A stretch of DNA of 64,000 nt, taken from the NCBI GenBank assembly GCA_039707465.1, contig CM077643.1:377387919-377451918 (forward strand), given 5' to 3'. Within the stretch, counting starts at the first letter, position 1. Each line of letters opens with the position of its first letter. This DNA comes from Rhabdophis nuchalis (Eukaryota; Chordata; Lepidosauria; Squamata; Natricidae). A program made the position numbers and the translations under genes. The notes under the pieces are model-generated. The model saw nothing but the letters and a program-made list of their open reading frames with translations. It had not been told where the DNA came from and searched no databases. Of this stretch, positions 11,103 to 22,179 are shown in pieces.

Positions 11103-11432
11103 ATATTAGGGTAACTCTTGTCCTGCAGTAAATTGTCCTGTGTCAAGTTGGCTGTGGTGAGTTGTCCCTCAGTGAGTTGGCCATAGGGTGTTGGCCAGTG
11201 GTGGATTGCTCCTGGTTCAACCCAGATGAGCCTAACCAGTAGCAGCGGCAGCGGGAGGCTCCGCCCACCAGCCCAGAAGCTTCTCTGCATGAACAGAAGT
11301 ATCACACATGCCAGGAACGTGCCCCAACTGGCAATAAAATAATTAGCAACCCACCACTGGTGTTGGCCATGGCGAATTGTCCTGCTGCGGTGAGTTGGCT
11401 GATGTGAATTGGCTGTGGTGAGTTGTCTCATT
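11103..11432. repeat. Degenerate minisatellite-like repeat, split by a MITE
   Basis: Irregular repetition of short phrases: GTCCTGCAGTAAATTGTCCTG, GGCTGTGGTGAGTTGTC (twice, one on each side), AGTGAGTTGGCCATAG and GCGGTGAGTTGGCTG. Removing the MITE at 11196-11359 makes the array continuous. Units are about 10-25 bp and divergent. Confidence 0.5.
11196..11359. mobile_element. hAT-like MITE with perfect 8-bp target duplication
   Basis: CAGTGGTGGATTGCTCC start, AGCAACCCACCACTG end (about 15-bp inverted termini), GTGTTGGC on both sides (11188-11195, 11360-11367). Non-coding, 164 bp. Confidence 0.85.
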
Positions 11433-12250
11433 CTGGTCCCAGCCTGACTGAAAACAAGAAAGGTGATTGACATACAACCCACTACGTGCAGTGTAAGTTG
11501 GTGAGACCCCAAGGGTTGCTGGCATCCTTATTCACCCTTTTGTCAGTGGCATATAGAGTCCCTAGATTTGTATGGCAAGGGAGGGGGGAAACCAAGAATT
11601 AAATGTAAAGTTTTCAAAGAAGTTAAGAAATGAGGAGGATTGGGATTGCAAACTATTTTGCAGCCAGCTGTTTGTTTGGGATGAAATAATGGGTACTGTT
11701 GAGAAATAGAAGATTTTTAAATTAGAAGAGCATGGCCTGATGGATGACATTGTTTTCTATCATACGATCAAGGTAAGGTTAATGTAGGTTTTTAAAAATC
11801 ATTTTGACACACAATACCATATTGAAAATATCAAATAATAAACTCAGATTATGCCCAAAAATGCCTTTATGGTTCCCTAGCACAAGAAGCATTTTAGAGG
11901 AAAGAAATAGCAGAATTTGAAGCTGAATTATGTATAAATGTTGAACATGTGCCAGAATGTAGAAACTTTTGCTGAAATTTGAAATGGAGGGTGTACAAGT
12001 AAAAGAGATTATGGAAACAAAGAAACTTTGATGTATTCTTAGAGTGAGAGAGGGTAAAATATAAATGTACTTATGCTTTTAAGAAGATTGAAAGTTACTT
12101 TATTGCTTCTTTTTTCTTGTTTTCTTCTTTTCTATCACTTTTCTTTTTCACCCTTCTATTACTTTTCTCCATTTTTCTTTTACTTAAAATTTCTATTTCT
12201 TTTACTCTATGAAAAAATATTGAATAAGAATAATTATTTGTTTGTCAGTT
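11433..12250. other. Unrecognised sequence
   Basis: No gene or repeat family recognised. 12100-12220 is a pyrimidine-rich (TTTTCTT) tract on the plus strand leading into the microsatellite. Confidence 0.35.
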
Positions 12251-12272
12251 TCTATCTATCTATCTATCTATC

Positions 12273-12315
<43 letters not shown>

Positions 12316-12410
12316 GGTATCTATCTATCTATCTACAGGTATTTATCGATCTCCCTACCTACCCACCCACTCACCTACCTACCTACCTACCTACCTACCT
12401 ATCTATCTGG
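12251..12410. repeat. Compound microsatellite (TCTA)n then (CTAC)n
   Basis: Nearly pure TCTA (equivalently GATA on the other strand) to about 12340, interrupted by CGGTAT and ACAGGT, then ACCC/CTAC tetranucleotides to 12400. The frames across it are low-complexity translation, not genes. Confidence 0.95.
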
Positions 12411-13767
12411 GGTGGGTATCTCTGGATACTCTCTTCACCTAGTGAATAGAATTACCCTTCTCTCTCATATATTTAGAAGCAGAAATTTGATTTCAATTCT
12501 TTGTCCTTTGCAGCATCTCTGACTGAGTTCAAGCCAGGAATTCTCACAAAACTTCATTTGTTCCAATATAATGCCTTTTTAATTTAAAGTTTTCATTAGG
12601 AGGGGTTTTTTTTAGTCTAGAGGAATAAATAATGCATTATTCAATCATACATGACAATTTACATATTCATAAATTGATAAAGATAGAATGGAAAGGAAAA
12701 AAGTAAAAGAGGCGGAAACCGAAGACGATTTTGTGTCCTTGGAAGAGTTATGAGTTATTACTGGAGACCAACAGAGATCCAGATGATTTGTCCATGTGGT
12801 TGGTCTACAGGAGTCAAAATAGATTCAATAGATTCTCCCACTTCCCCCTCTTCCACATTGGGGAGGTGGCAAATGCAATGACTCTAAGCCCATTCTGAAC
12901 TTGCTTGTAGCCACTCTCAATCTTTTGAAGCTAAAGTAACAATAGTGTACAATATGACATCAATCAAGCACTGTTTATAAAGCAAACATCTTTTTGAAAA
13001 CTTTAAAAACTCCACTTAAAACAATTTCTACATTTGCCTATCCTAAGTGGTACAATCAATGCATGTTGTATTATTGTCCCAGTAACTCCAGTCCTACAAT
13101 ACCCCACTGTCAAACAAAAGAAACAAGGAGCCAGGATAGCATTCAAAAGCACTGAGAGTTTATTCATGCAGCCTATACAAAAGAATCTGATCTACTAATG
13201 GTTAAACAGATAAAAATGACACCCTATAAGAACGGACTTCAAGGGGAACTAGTCTTAGGACTTTATGGGGAGTTTAGGGACTCCAGACTGATGATGCATT
13301 TGACCCCCTCTAATCGGGGTCATCTCCTATACTAATCACTGATCAACCTACGTGAACTACCAAACAGTTCCAAGAATTGAATCCAACATTTATATATCCC
13401 TTTGTTGATCTTCACATTAAATTATGTTACCAATAATGCATTGGTGTCTGGGAATTCTGTTCCATAGCTTAATATCAAACAGAGCTTTTTACAGAATATG
13501 ATTTTAAAAAATCCAAATGGTGAGTGTGATAATGTGTTTGGAGTTTTCTCTTGTTTTCAGACCAGGTGAAGGGCAGTACTTCAATTGCATTGTCGCAGTA
13601 GCCATCTTGACTTTTTTTAACCATATCCTGAAGACAGTCCTGGTATCAGCAGTTATGAGGTTGGGGGTATCAAAAATTGACTGGAGAAGGTTTACTAACA
13701 AAACTGGAGAGAGCTTCCCAACCTGTGATTTAGACATTGCCTTCAGCATAATCCACAGTAATAGAAT
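12411..13767. other. Unrecognised sequence
   Basis: No credible gene. 13085-13345 contains a GAGTTTATTCATGCAGCC stretch that could be an old LTR polyadenylation region, but no ends or duplication support that. Confidence 0.3.
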
Positions 13768-13900
13768 TCATCCATTCATTCATTTTAACAGAGTTACATG
13801 GCTGTCCATTTTAAGTAACTTTGAGTGGCTCAAAAAACAATAAAACCAATACATTAAAAAAATCATAAATCCATAAAAACTCTGAAGTAACAAAGCAAAA
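13768..13900 (-). mobile_element. Old L2-like LINE 3' end (minus strand)
   Basis: CATCCATTCATTCATTTTAA tail, then TACATGGCTGTCCATTTTAAG and GAGTGGCTC followed by AAACAATAAAACCAATAC: the decayed, reversed form of an L2-like 3' end. No coding sequence survives. Confidence 0.4.
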
Positions 13901-14442
13901 AAATAAAACAGAATGCTGATTTCTCTTTCTTCTTCTCTTTCATACATCACAGATGAATAGACCACCTACACAATCTCAGAGAGTTGGTGATGAATCAAAC
14001 CACTTGATAGACTTGGCTACCAATTCCAAGAGGGATGACAAGATTTTAGATTGTGGAAATAATTATGGAAGATTCAGCATATTGAAATCAAGGAATATGA
14101 CCCACTAGATCTAACTGAACTTCAATACCCAGCATGGTTCAATTGTGTCACAGTCATGCCAACTGGGGTGGCAGGACATTGTAACAATATTTAGAGAAGC
14201 ACTAGTCCACATTATTCTAGAGCATATACATTTTTTTACGTCCAATAAAATTAATTTACTTACAGTGAGCATAGGTTCCTTATTATAAAAGACCTTCATT
14301 TTAGATAGCCGCTCTTTAGGTTTATTTTTGAAAATAAAGGCCATTTTTCAAAATGACCTAGGCATGGGTATTTGACCATAGATCTCTTTAACATTTATAT
14401 TTTATTGTGTTTTACTAATCTAGCTGAAATGTTAATATATAT
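13901..14442. other. Unrecognised sequence
   Basis: Nothing recognised; short motif-free frames only. Confidence 0.35.
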
Positions 14443-14656
14443 CAGGTGTGAAATCCAGCAGGTTCTGACCAGTTCTGGAGAACCAGTTGCGGAAATTTTG
14501 AGTACTTTGTAGAGCCGGCAAATGCCACCTCTGGAATGGAGATTTTGCAGTATCCTTCCCTTGGAGTGGAGTGGGAATGGAGATTTTGCAGTATCCTTCC
14601 CTTGCCATGCCCACCAAGCCACACCCACTGAACCAGTAGTAAAAAAATTAAATAGT
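14443..14656. mobile_element. hAT-like MITE, right end missing, with internal duplication
   Basis: CAGGTGTGAAATCCAGCAGG start and the family interior TTCTGGAGAACCAGTTG and GCAAATGCCACCTCTGG. The right side stops at AGTAAAAAAATTAAATAG, before the CACCACTG tip seen at 42220-42228. The phrase TGGAGATTTTGCAGTATCC occurs twice about 40 bp apart (near 14537 and 14577), a tandem duplication not seen in sister copies. Confidence 0.65.
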
Positions 14657-15334
14657 CCGTGTATGGTATGCCATATGCCAAATACAGTTTTGAAAAACAC
14701 ACTTTTGCCCTTCATTCATACAAAGGACACCAATTAATGTGCAGACATTCAATGTCATGTGAAAAAAAAGGAGATGGGATTTTCTTTTTTAAATAAAATT
14801 ACATATACTGATAGATTTCAAACATTTAATTAGAATGTGCACTTCTGTAAAGCTCTTCTGAGTTTTCCTCCTGAATTTTCCTTTATAAAGCAAACATTGT
14901 AAGCATAAACATTTTTTATCCTTATGAACCTCTTTCAGCTTTACCCTCTTTTCAGGTCACTGTAATTATACCCAATGAATTCAATGAAGTAGGAAAAACA
15001 GCTTGCTTAAAGTAGCACAATATAAACAAAAGGCTGAGGTGAGGATTTAGTTACAGACTGCTGATATCCAAAATCTCTGCATCTTTTTTTCCTTTTCTTG
15101 AATTACTGAAATGAAGAAAAACATGAAAGAAAATAGGATGGTAGGTTTGATTAGTTCATAATTCAGTGCATGTTGTGGACCCAGAAAATGAATTCATTCA
15201 GTAAGCGAATTATGTTTGATGCAAATTAAGTTAACAATCATTCTGAACTCAAACTGAGAAGTAATTTCGATTCCACAAGATACACTATTCTTAATTTATT
15301 AAAGCACAGCATAATCCCTCTAATGGCAGCATTT
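14657..15334. other. Unrecognised AT-rich sequence
   Basis: Nothing recognised. Confidence 0.35.
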
Positions 15335-15390
15335 AGCTGATCTTAGCTGACCTTAGAAAGCTAAGCAGAGTCAGATCTATCTAAAAGTAC
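15335..15390 (+). pseudogene. 5S rRNA-like fragment
   Basis: GATCTTAGCTGACCTTAGAA and AAGCTAAGCAGAGTCAG resemble the internal control region of vertebrate 5S rRNA (TCTGATCTCGGAAGCTAAGCAGGGT). It is short and degraded, so a pseudogene scrap or piece of a 5S-derived SINE is likelier than a gene. Confidence 0.45.
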
Positions 15391-15740
15391 ATTCCAATTT
15401 GAAAGAACTATGTGGCATTAGCTAACAAAATGAAACTCAATGGTGAAAAATGTAAGGTTCTACATTTAGGCAAGAAAAACCAAATGCACAGGTGTAGTAC
15501 AGGAGGCAGCCAGCTCAAGAATAGTAACCATGATCTTGGAGTCCCAGTGTACAATCAGTTAAATATGAGCCAGCAGTGTGCTGCAGCTGCCAAAAACACC
15601 GATACAGTTCTAGACTGCATTAACAGAGGGATAGAATCCAGATCACATGAAGTGTTAATACCACTTTTTGTTTTCTGGACTTTGAAAAAACAAAGCCGAG
15701 CTCCAAAATATGGAGTGTATTCAATCCAGCTATAGACAAA
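15391..15740 (+). mobile_element. CR1 LINE ORF2 fragment
   Basis: A frame from about 15407 gives the conserved CR1 stretch NKMKLNGEKCKVLHLGKKN, then NHDLGVPV, MSQQCAAAAKNTDTVL and [14 protein letters not shown]. This is the part of ORF2 between the reverse-transcriptase core and the C-terminus. Sequence beyond 15680 no longer matches, so both ends are lost and no tail is present. Confidence 0.8.
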
Positions 15741-15744
15741 AAGA

Positions 15745-16559
15745 ATGATGAAACATAACCTGCAGCCTTAGATCCAAGTGGGTTGTACCAAATCCTCGAG
15801 GGACGCTCAAAAGACTAAAAGTATCACCAGGTTGTTTTTTTAACCCAAAACAATAGGAAAATGAGACATTTTTGCATTAATTCATTTAAATTGCAATTAG
15901 GTTTGTTTTAAAATGTAATGTAATCTTTGTTCCTATTCCACCACTTTTTTGCCTTAACATTTCCACTTCTTAGAGCGCATTGTACTGCATTCTCCACTCA
16001 GGGTGCCTACAGTGGGATCAAAGTAATCAAAATGGAAGCCACACCACACAAAAGATTCACCTCTTTTTCACATCTTGACTATTTGGCCTGCCTGATGCCA
16101 AAAGCCAAGTCCAGTGCTGTGTCCCTGGTCTACAGAAACTCTATTGAAAAAGTTATTGTACTGATAAAGGAAAATATTTGTAGCTCAGGGTTGAAATAAG
16201 GGATCCTTGATGCTCTCGGAGCTTGGTTGTTTCCTTTCAGATATTTGGTTACCCAAACTAGATAACATCATCAGTGCTCCCGTGTCACAAGTTATTGTGC
16301 CCCCATGAACTTGAAAGAGATGGTGCTGTGTTTATTAGTGATGTATATTTGGTTGCCAAGGGTTACAAGATGCTTCTGGTCAGTGAAATTCCAAGCAGGA
16401 GAATGGGCCAATGCACAAGTCACTCCATGAAGAAAGGAGAGTTGGAAGAATACCAGGTAAGAGGCATCCATTGGTTCTCATCATTATTCATGCCTTGTCA
16501 AAGGCAGGCAAGTAGAACAGTTACCCTCCAAATGTTTGGGTACCAAGGACTAGTTCTGT
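15745..16559. other. Unrecognised sequence
   Basis: Small frames at 15927-16199 and 16274-16561 show no domain. No repeat family recognised. This could be unique host sequence. Confidence 0.35.
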
Positions 16560-16712
16560 AGGGGGGGAAACATCCATGGACCAGGAAGGTTTCATGCACT
16601 ACTTAGATCCCACATATGTGCAGATGAAGCTTTGCTAGCTTGCGCCACCCAGGTCGTGACAGGCCATTGACTGGTACCAGTATGAGGCCCAGGGGTTGGG
16701 CACCCTTGATAT
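16560..16712. mobile_element. MITE-like repeat fragment
   Basis: CATCCATGGACCAGGAAGG on the left and GGCCATTGACTGGTACCAG, GAGGCCCAGGGGTTGGGCAC on the right; the same two blocks flank the solo LTR at 8053-8415. Ends are not resolved. Confidence 0.4.
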
Positions 16713-18033
16713 AGAATACAAAATCATATTCAGGTAAGTGGCGTCATGTCATCTTGGCAAAAACCCAGAACCCACTTCATATCCAACCAGTAAGAAGCCA
16801 CAACTATCTATGATGTGACTGAAATGGCTGCCTCCCTTGTATGTCCAACTATAATATTGGTAGGTTGATTGCATTAAGATTTCTCCAGAATAAACAAAAA
16901 TGAAGCCCAGACAAATTAAGGCAGAGGTGGACAATTGGTTGGTCCAGAACTATGTTCCCTTTCTCTTCCCATGTCAAGGTTTTGGGAAGCAGAAGGCCAA
17001 AGGGCCATTGATTCAGTAGATTCATCAAGCTAGACAGGTCATAGAATATCATGTTTTGGGCCTTATCAAATGCTTTATTTTCAACCACAAGGAAAATATA
17101 TATTTGTTTTTACTGGTTTGCCCCATAAGTTCAACAGCCCAGTTTCTGGAAAGACTGGGGAATGAAGGAACATACGCAATCCATTGTCTGGCTGATAGGC
17201 CAAATGTATGGTTGCATTTACATTTATTTTTTGTGTCTCTCTGTGTGTTTAAAAGAAGCAGGTAAGTTCTCTCTATCCCTCTATCCCATCACACTGGAAA
17301 TGGAAATAAGGATGGCTCATTTTGTAGTGTGACATCTTTGTCATTTCCTGCAGGTGTTGACATTTCTCACCAAAGGAGAAATACTTCGGTAAGTTGATCT
17401 TTAATTTTATTTCACATAGTCTGAGTTTTGCTATAAGTAAAGAAGACTAATCCAGATCAGAACAGTTGTGGGCACAAGAAGCTGACATTAGTATTCTAAT
17501 TTAAATTGGAAGGGCCAGTTTTTGTTCTAGGGTTTTAAAAAAGTAGGGAAATCAGAGATGTTAAGGACATCTTTAAAGTCAAAGCAGTTTTGCCCCAGGT
17601 TAGTGATTTGAGTCATCAATGTGTAAAGTTATATGGTTTAATGAGAAATAAGAAACTCTTGTTCTCACAGTAGGAGCTGGAATCATGCTTTGCTTTTCTG
17701 GTTTGCCAGGGGGTTGCAAAAATTGCAGCCAATTAGCAATGATGTTACTAGAGGACTATGTGTGTGAAATGTTTGGTCTTTTGCTGTTTGTTTTGAGGAG
17801 GGCTTTCAAAGTGTGAAATCAATCCCTTAAACAATTGCAAGACTAGTCATTAATTTTGACCTTCAAGGGCTTAAAACACACAATATTGATATTTTGGCTA
17901 CATCCCGAGGGAGTGAGGAGGTAGGCAAATACATCTATCATACTTCTTGCATGGTGTAAATTGCTTGAATTTTAGGAGCTATAATTGCCTTTCATAGTTA
18001 GCTGGGAAGCACTAATCCATTAACCATCCAAGC
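16713..18033. other. Unrecognised sequence, possibly unique host DNA
   Basis: 1.3 kb without a recognised repeat. No exon-like frame with supporting splice context can be argued. Intronic or intergenic DNA is the default reading. Confidence 0.35.
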
Positions 18034-18048
18034 AATATTTACATTCTT

Positions 18049-18879
18049 TGTTTTGAAAAAGTTTTATTGAGTTTTAACAATTTTCTAGAGGATAAGGTAT
18101 GGGATACAGAAACATTTTGAGAACCTTTGCGTCAGAGTCCTTGGCCCATCCCGGGCTACATAATAAAAATAGTAAAGAAATTTATCCAAAAAAATACTAC
18201 AAGATAAAGACAAGTGAATACATAATACATTTCCAATTCTCAGATGGCAGACATGTACAAACATCCTGGTACAAAAGGAATAAAAAAAAAGTTAGTAAAA
18301 AAAAAAGAAAAACAAGCAAAATCATTTTTTTGATCTAAGTCTTTTGGCAATTGTATCTTCTTTTTCTCCCGCCTGGCCCCCAGTGGGCGGGGCCGTGGCC
18401 CCCTCCGCCACCCCTGGATCTTCCCCCAGGACAGAGGAATGTTTTTTAAGAAAGGCTTCCGCCTCAGCAACTGTTTTAATCTTCACTCTTCCTCCTTCCC
18501 AGAACACCAGCATCCCTTCGGGCATCGCCCACTTGAACCAAGTCCCATGGTCAAGCAATTTTTTGGATAAGAAGGAAAATTTCCTTCTCATTTCTCTAAT
18601 TTTTTTTGGGACCTGCTTCAAGATAACGACCACCTTTTGTTGGTAAATTAAAGGACCCCCTCTCTGCGCCCTCAAAATTCCCTCCCTGGTTGACCTTCTA
18701 ACAAATTTAATGTGTATCTCTCTGGGTACTTCATTTATCCTGGCATATGCTGAGTTTATTCTGTAGACTAGGTCAATGTCCCCCCTGATCTCATCTTTAG
18801 GTTTATGTAAATAGTCTGCTAAAATTGTGCTCATGAGATCAGGCAGGCATTCACCAGATTCTTCAGAAATATTCTGAAA
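18049..18879 (-). mobile_element. L1 ORF1-only (HAL1-like) insertion with 15-bp target duplication
   Basis: On the minus strand a frame (stop at 18322) encodes the C-terminal part of an L1-type ORF1 protein, a nucleic-acid chaperone in autonomous L1s. Visible stretches: YRINSAYARINEVPREIHIK, FVRRSTREGIL, IREMRRKFSFLSKKL, a GMLVFWEGGR stretch and the end DTIAKRLRSKK. The frame is readable upstream of the ATG at 18834 to the insertion edge, so the copy is 5'-truncated within ORF1. The stop is followed not by ORF2 but by about 270 bp of 3' UTR with an AATAAA (reverse of 18063-18068). AATATTTACATTCTT flanks both sides (18034-18048, 18880-18894). The same ORF1-to-UTR join is seen at 46305-46972. 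Confidence 0.8.
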
Positions 18880-19022
18880 AATATTTACATTCTTAAAGGC
18901 CCTATTGATGAAAGCAGGTAGCTCAATTTGAAGTCATATGCTAGTTAACACACAAGTTTAGTTCTCAGGGAGAGGATTCACCCAGCTTGAATTAATCTGT
19001 GATATACTTTAGGGCTATGGTG

Positions 19023-19183
19023 CAGTGGTGGGTTTCCATTTTTTTACTACCAGTTAGCTTGTGTGTGCATGCACATGATGCTTCTGGGCATGCGCAGAAG
19101 CGTCCGGACGGGTGGGCAGAGCCTCCCACCCCTGTCATGGCCAGTTTGCCTGTTCCGGACCGATCCGGAGCAACCTACCTCTG
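19023..19183. mobile_element. hAT-like MITE with near-perfect target duplication
   Basis: CAGTGGTGGGTTTCC start and CAACCTACCTCTG end; CTATGGTG (19015-19022) and TTATGGTG (19184-19191) match 7 of 8. The interior GCATGCGCAGAAGCG and TCCGGAC pieces are typical of the 4585/6269 group. Non-coding. Confidence 0.8.
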
Positions 19184-19191
19184 TTATGGTG

Positions 19192-19739
19192 TCAGCAGAG
19201 AGCTTTCTAATAAGTAGACTGATTTAGTAAATTAGGACCTTGGCAAATTTTTCTTAGTTCAGAACTAAGTCTATCAAAAACAAAAAAGCACTTGATGGAA
19301 CTCCAGCAAATGAAGTCAGGATGAAGTCACTTCATTTTATTGGGAGCCTAATTGATATTTATTTGTCTTTGAATTAATTTGGATTCTTGATGACAATATA
19401 TACAAATCTATTAAGTTTTCCAAGCAATGTTCTTGCTTACTACTTACAAATTATTCCCCATTGTCTTCTTCCTAAAACTGAGAGAACACGTGGCCCAAAA
19501 TATGTTAATTTGATGGCATGTGTTGCGTTTTATGGCTGCAATGAAATTACTCAGTTAATAAAGTGGAGGTTTGCAAGAACCAGCTTTTCTGGATAGTTAC
19601 TTCCTATTTTCCCTTCTAAAAATACAAAAGAGAAAATATTTTTGAATATGCTTTGAACTATCCATGAGTTATCATCAGTAAATGCTTGAGCAAACGGTGA
19701 GAGAAACTTATTTGAGTTCAGAGGATTTGGTACTTTTCA
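19192..19739. other. Unrecognised sequence
   Basis: No gene or repeat recognised. Confidence 0.35.
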
Positions 19740-20260
19740 TGTCTTGTTTCAGGTATTGGTTGTACTTCATGTTTCACCAAGACACTTAGATCCTTTTCAC
19801 AAATGCTGTTATCCCTCATTGGTCTCCTTCATTGTATTTGTCCTTCTGAAATCCCTGTTGTAGGCTTTTGCCCATTCTTTTAAGTGTTCAAGATCATCCT
19901 AACTCTTGATATTGTTCTTTAAGAGGTTTGATAAATTAATAATCGGTTTTTGTAACACTTTATCCAAGTGGCGGATAAATAAGGTGAACATTTTAAGTGC
20001 TAAAATGGAGTCCCGCAGTGTGTCCCTTGCCACTTCCTTTTATCTTGATGTAGAGTCCTTGATAAACACTCACTGGGTATGTTTGTTCAACCAATTCTCT
20101 ATCCATTTAGTGGTAGAATAATCCAGCTCACATTTTGTGATCCTCTTTACAAGGATCTTAAAAGAGACTTCATTACATTCTTTGCTGAAGTTAAGGTTAT
20201 TACAGAATCCAAACAGTACTTGTGAGAACTATCTTTGCAATCAGTTGTTGGCTTTTGATA
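19740..20260 (-). mobile_element. Decayed CR1 ORF2 fragment (minus strand)
   Basis: Minus-strand remnants parallel CR1 ORF2: the GGAGTCCCGCAGTGTGTCCCTT stretch (plus strand 20008-20029) is the reversed GTPQGSVL-type block, and ACAAGGATCTTAAAAGAGAC lies where the adjacent block is expected. Frameshifts and stops break it. 20283-20520 may continue into other decayed LINE sequence. Confidence 0.5.
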
Positions 20261-20682
20261 TTCTTCCTTCTTTTCCCAGGCTAGATCCTTCACTAGAAAG
20301 AACTGAATAAAACACTAATTATTCTCCCAGCTCCTTCAACCTCCTGGCTTGTTCTTTATAGTATCTTGCAGCATCTTTGAATCTGTGACCATCTATGTTA
20401 TTTGTTCCCAGGTGGATGTGTAGATATTTGTCAAAGGGCTTAAATAATATTTGAGCTTTTCTATTACATCTTGAATGTGTGCCCCAGGAAGGGAACACAC
20501 TTCTCTTGATCTGGAGGTAATCAATGGGCTACACAAAATGGTGTAACAGTAGTCAAAATGTAGTCGCTACACTATTAATAAAAACAGTATGCCAATGCTC
20601 TCGTAAGCAGAAGCAGCATAAAAAGTATTCTTCATTAGTGACAGAACCAGCAACACACAGCTAGCAAAATTCATTTATTTTC
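20261..20682. other. Unrecognised, possibly older LINE sequence
   Basis: TGTGCCCCAGGAAGGGAACACAC-type phrases hint at decayed LINE coding sequence, but I cannot assign a family. Confidence 0.25.
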
Positions 20683-21669
20683 GTGTGTGTGTGTGTTTGT
20701 CAACAACCTATCCCATCCAGAATTAGTGCTATGGGATGGGGTAGCAAAGGGAGAAAATCTTCCTTAAAAAACAACAGGAGTAAAGCCCTTTCAAAAGGAG
20801 CATTAAACATATATAAAAATGGCCACGTGAATCCAGTAAGTATTTCGGTCAAACATCACAAGGCAAAGTATTACATGGCCAGTACACACAAACACACCCA
20901 TAGCAGGCGAGCAGATAATAAGACCTGGCAATGGCTACGAGCTGGAAAGTTGAAGAAAGAGACAGAGGGTCTAATAACTGTGGTTACACAAGACCAAACC
21001 TCAAGAACAAATGCACGCAAAGCTAGAATTTAGAAGACAGCGACAGACAGTAAATGTCATCTCCACAAAGAAGCTGAAGAAACAGTGGCCTACCTAGTTC
21101 GGTGTTGAAAGAAGATCGTGCACACTGATTACAAACAACGGCATGACAAAGTAGTAACAGTAGTGCATTGGAATAGCTACAAGAAATACCACTTGCCTAT
21201 AAAGAAGGATTGGTGGGAATACGAAATATACAGAGGAATAAAAAATGAAGTGCTCTGGGACAAGCCTTTGCCACATAACACCCTAGACTTAACAATTGTC
21301 AATGAGAGACAAAAATGTTTGTATAGTGGGCAGGGCAGTATGTGGAGAAAACAGAATGGAAGAGAAATCACTTGGGGGGGGGGGGGTGTTACAAAATGAA
21401 AACATCTGCAAATAGGACACAAAAACAGTACCAATAGTGATAGGCATCTTGGGTACAATCCCCAAAGTATCTGGAACTTCCCTTTATTAACACTAATAGC
21501 ATAGATAAAATCATCACCAGTCAATTGCAAAAGGCAGCTTTACTTGGAACAACTTATATCCTGCAATGATTCCTTTAACACCATCAAACCTGCCTATCCC
21601 AGTTCCTTAGAAAAGACGGTGTACTTAGATTAAAAGGCCAAATCTAGTATAAATATTTGGATGACTATA
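20683..21669 (+). mobile_element. R4-type LINE, C-terminal remnant
   Basis: The frame to 21033 shows KYYMASTHKHTHSRRADNKT, WQWLRAGKLKKETEGLI and DQTSRTNARKARI. A second frame from 21118 shows YKQRHDKVVTVVHW and KNEVLWDKPL, then decayed sequence with QLQKAALLGT at about 21515. Squamate R4/Dong-clade LINEs (single-ORF, restriction-like endonuclease) have this order of motifs as I remember them. The cysteine-rich endonuclease region between the two frames (about 21033-21117) is deleted or destroyed. The copy is interrupted on its right by the SINE at 21670. Confidence 0.65.
21375..21387. repeat. Poly-G run
   Basis: About thirteen consecutive G inside the R4 remnant, followed by TGTTACAAAATG. 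Length may be an assembly-sensitive homopolymer. Confidence 0.9.
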
Positions 21670-22167
21670 GGTAAAGGTAAAGGTTTCCCTCGCACATATG
21701 TACTAGTCATTCCCAACTCTAGGGGGCGGTGCTCATGTTCGGACAGAGCCAGCGCTGTCCGAAGATGTCTCTGTAGTCATGAAGCCAGCATGATTAAACA
21801 CTGAAGTTGTTTCCCATCAGAGGTGAGTTGCTCCCGGTTCAGCCCGGATCAGGTGAACTGGTAGTAGCGGCAGTGGGAGGTCCCGGCCACCTACCTGGAT
21901 GCTTCTGAGCATGTGCAGAACTGTCACAAGTGTGCGAGCACATGCATGAGCGAACTAGTAGGAAAAAAATAAGGAAACCCACCACTGCTTCCCACCAATG
22001 GTGGTCCCTATTTTTCTACTTGCATTTTTACATGCTTTCGAACTGTTAGGTTGGCAGAAGCTGGGACAAGTAATGGGAGCTCACTCGGTTACGCTGCGCT
22101 AGGGATTCGAACCACTGAACTGCTGACCTTTCTGATCGACAAGCTCAGGTCTTAGCCACTGCATTCC
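21670..22167 (-). mobile_element. Sauria-type SINE (minus strand), split by a MITE
   Basis: Plus strand starts with GTAAAGGTAAAGG (reversed ACCTTT tail), then the reversed SINE body (CTAGGGGGCGGTGCTCATG, AGCCAGCGCTGTCCGAAG), and ends with the reversed tRNA-like head: B-box GGTTCGAATCCCTAG (reversed near 22118) and A-box. TGGATGACTATA lies on both sides (21658-21669 and 22168-22179), a 12-bp target duplication made by LINE machinery. The MITE 21818-21987 lies inside. The SINE has no protein. Confidence 0.85.
21818..21987. mobile_element. hAT-like MITE nested in the SINE
   Basis: CAGAGGTGAGTTGCTCCCGG start and AACCCACCACTG end; flanking TTTCCCAT and CTTCCCAC match 6 of 8. Third level of a LINE-SINE-MITE nest. 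Confidence 0.7.
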
Positions 22168-22179
22168 TGGATGACTATA

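Noticed and set aside
12073..12522. 149-codon frame rich in Tyr, Leu and Ser
   Set aside because: It translates a TCTA/CTAC microsatellite and a pyrimidine tract.
13085..13345. Possible old LTR
   Set aside because: Only a TTTATTCATGC-type stretch and vague style; no edges or second copy.
16274..16561. 95-codon frame as a host exon
   Set aside because: No domain, no supporting splice pattern and no continuation.
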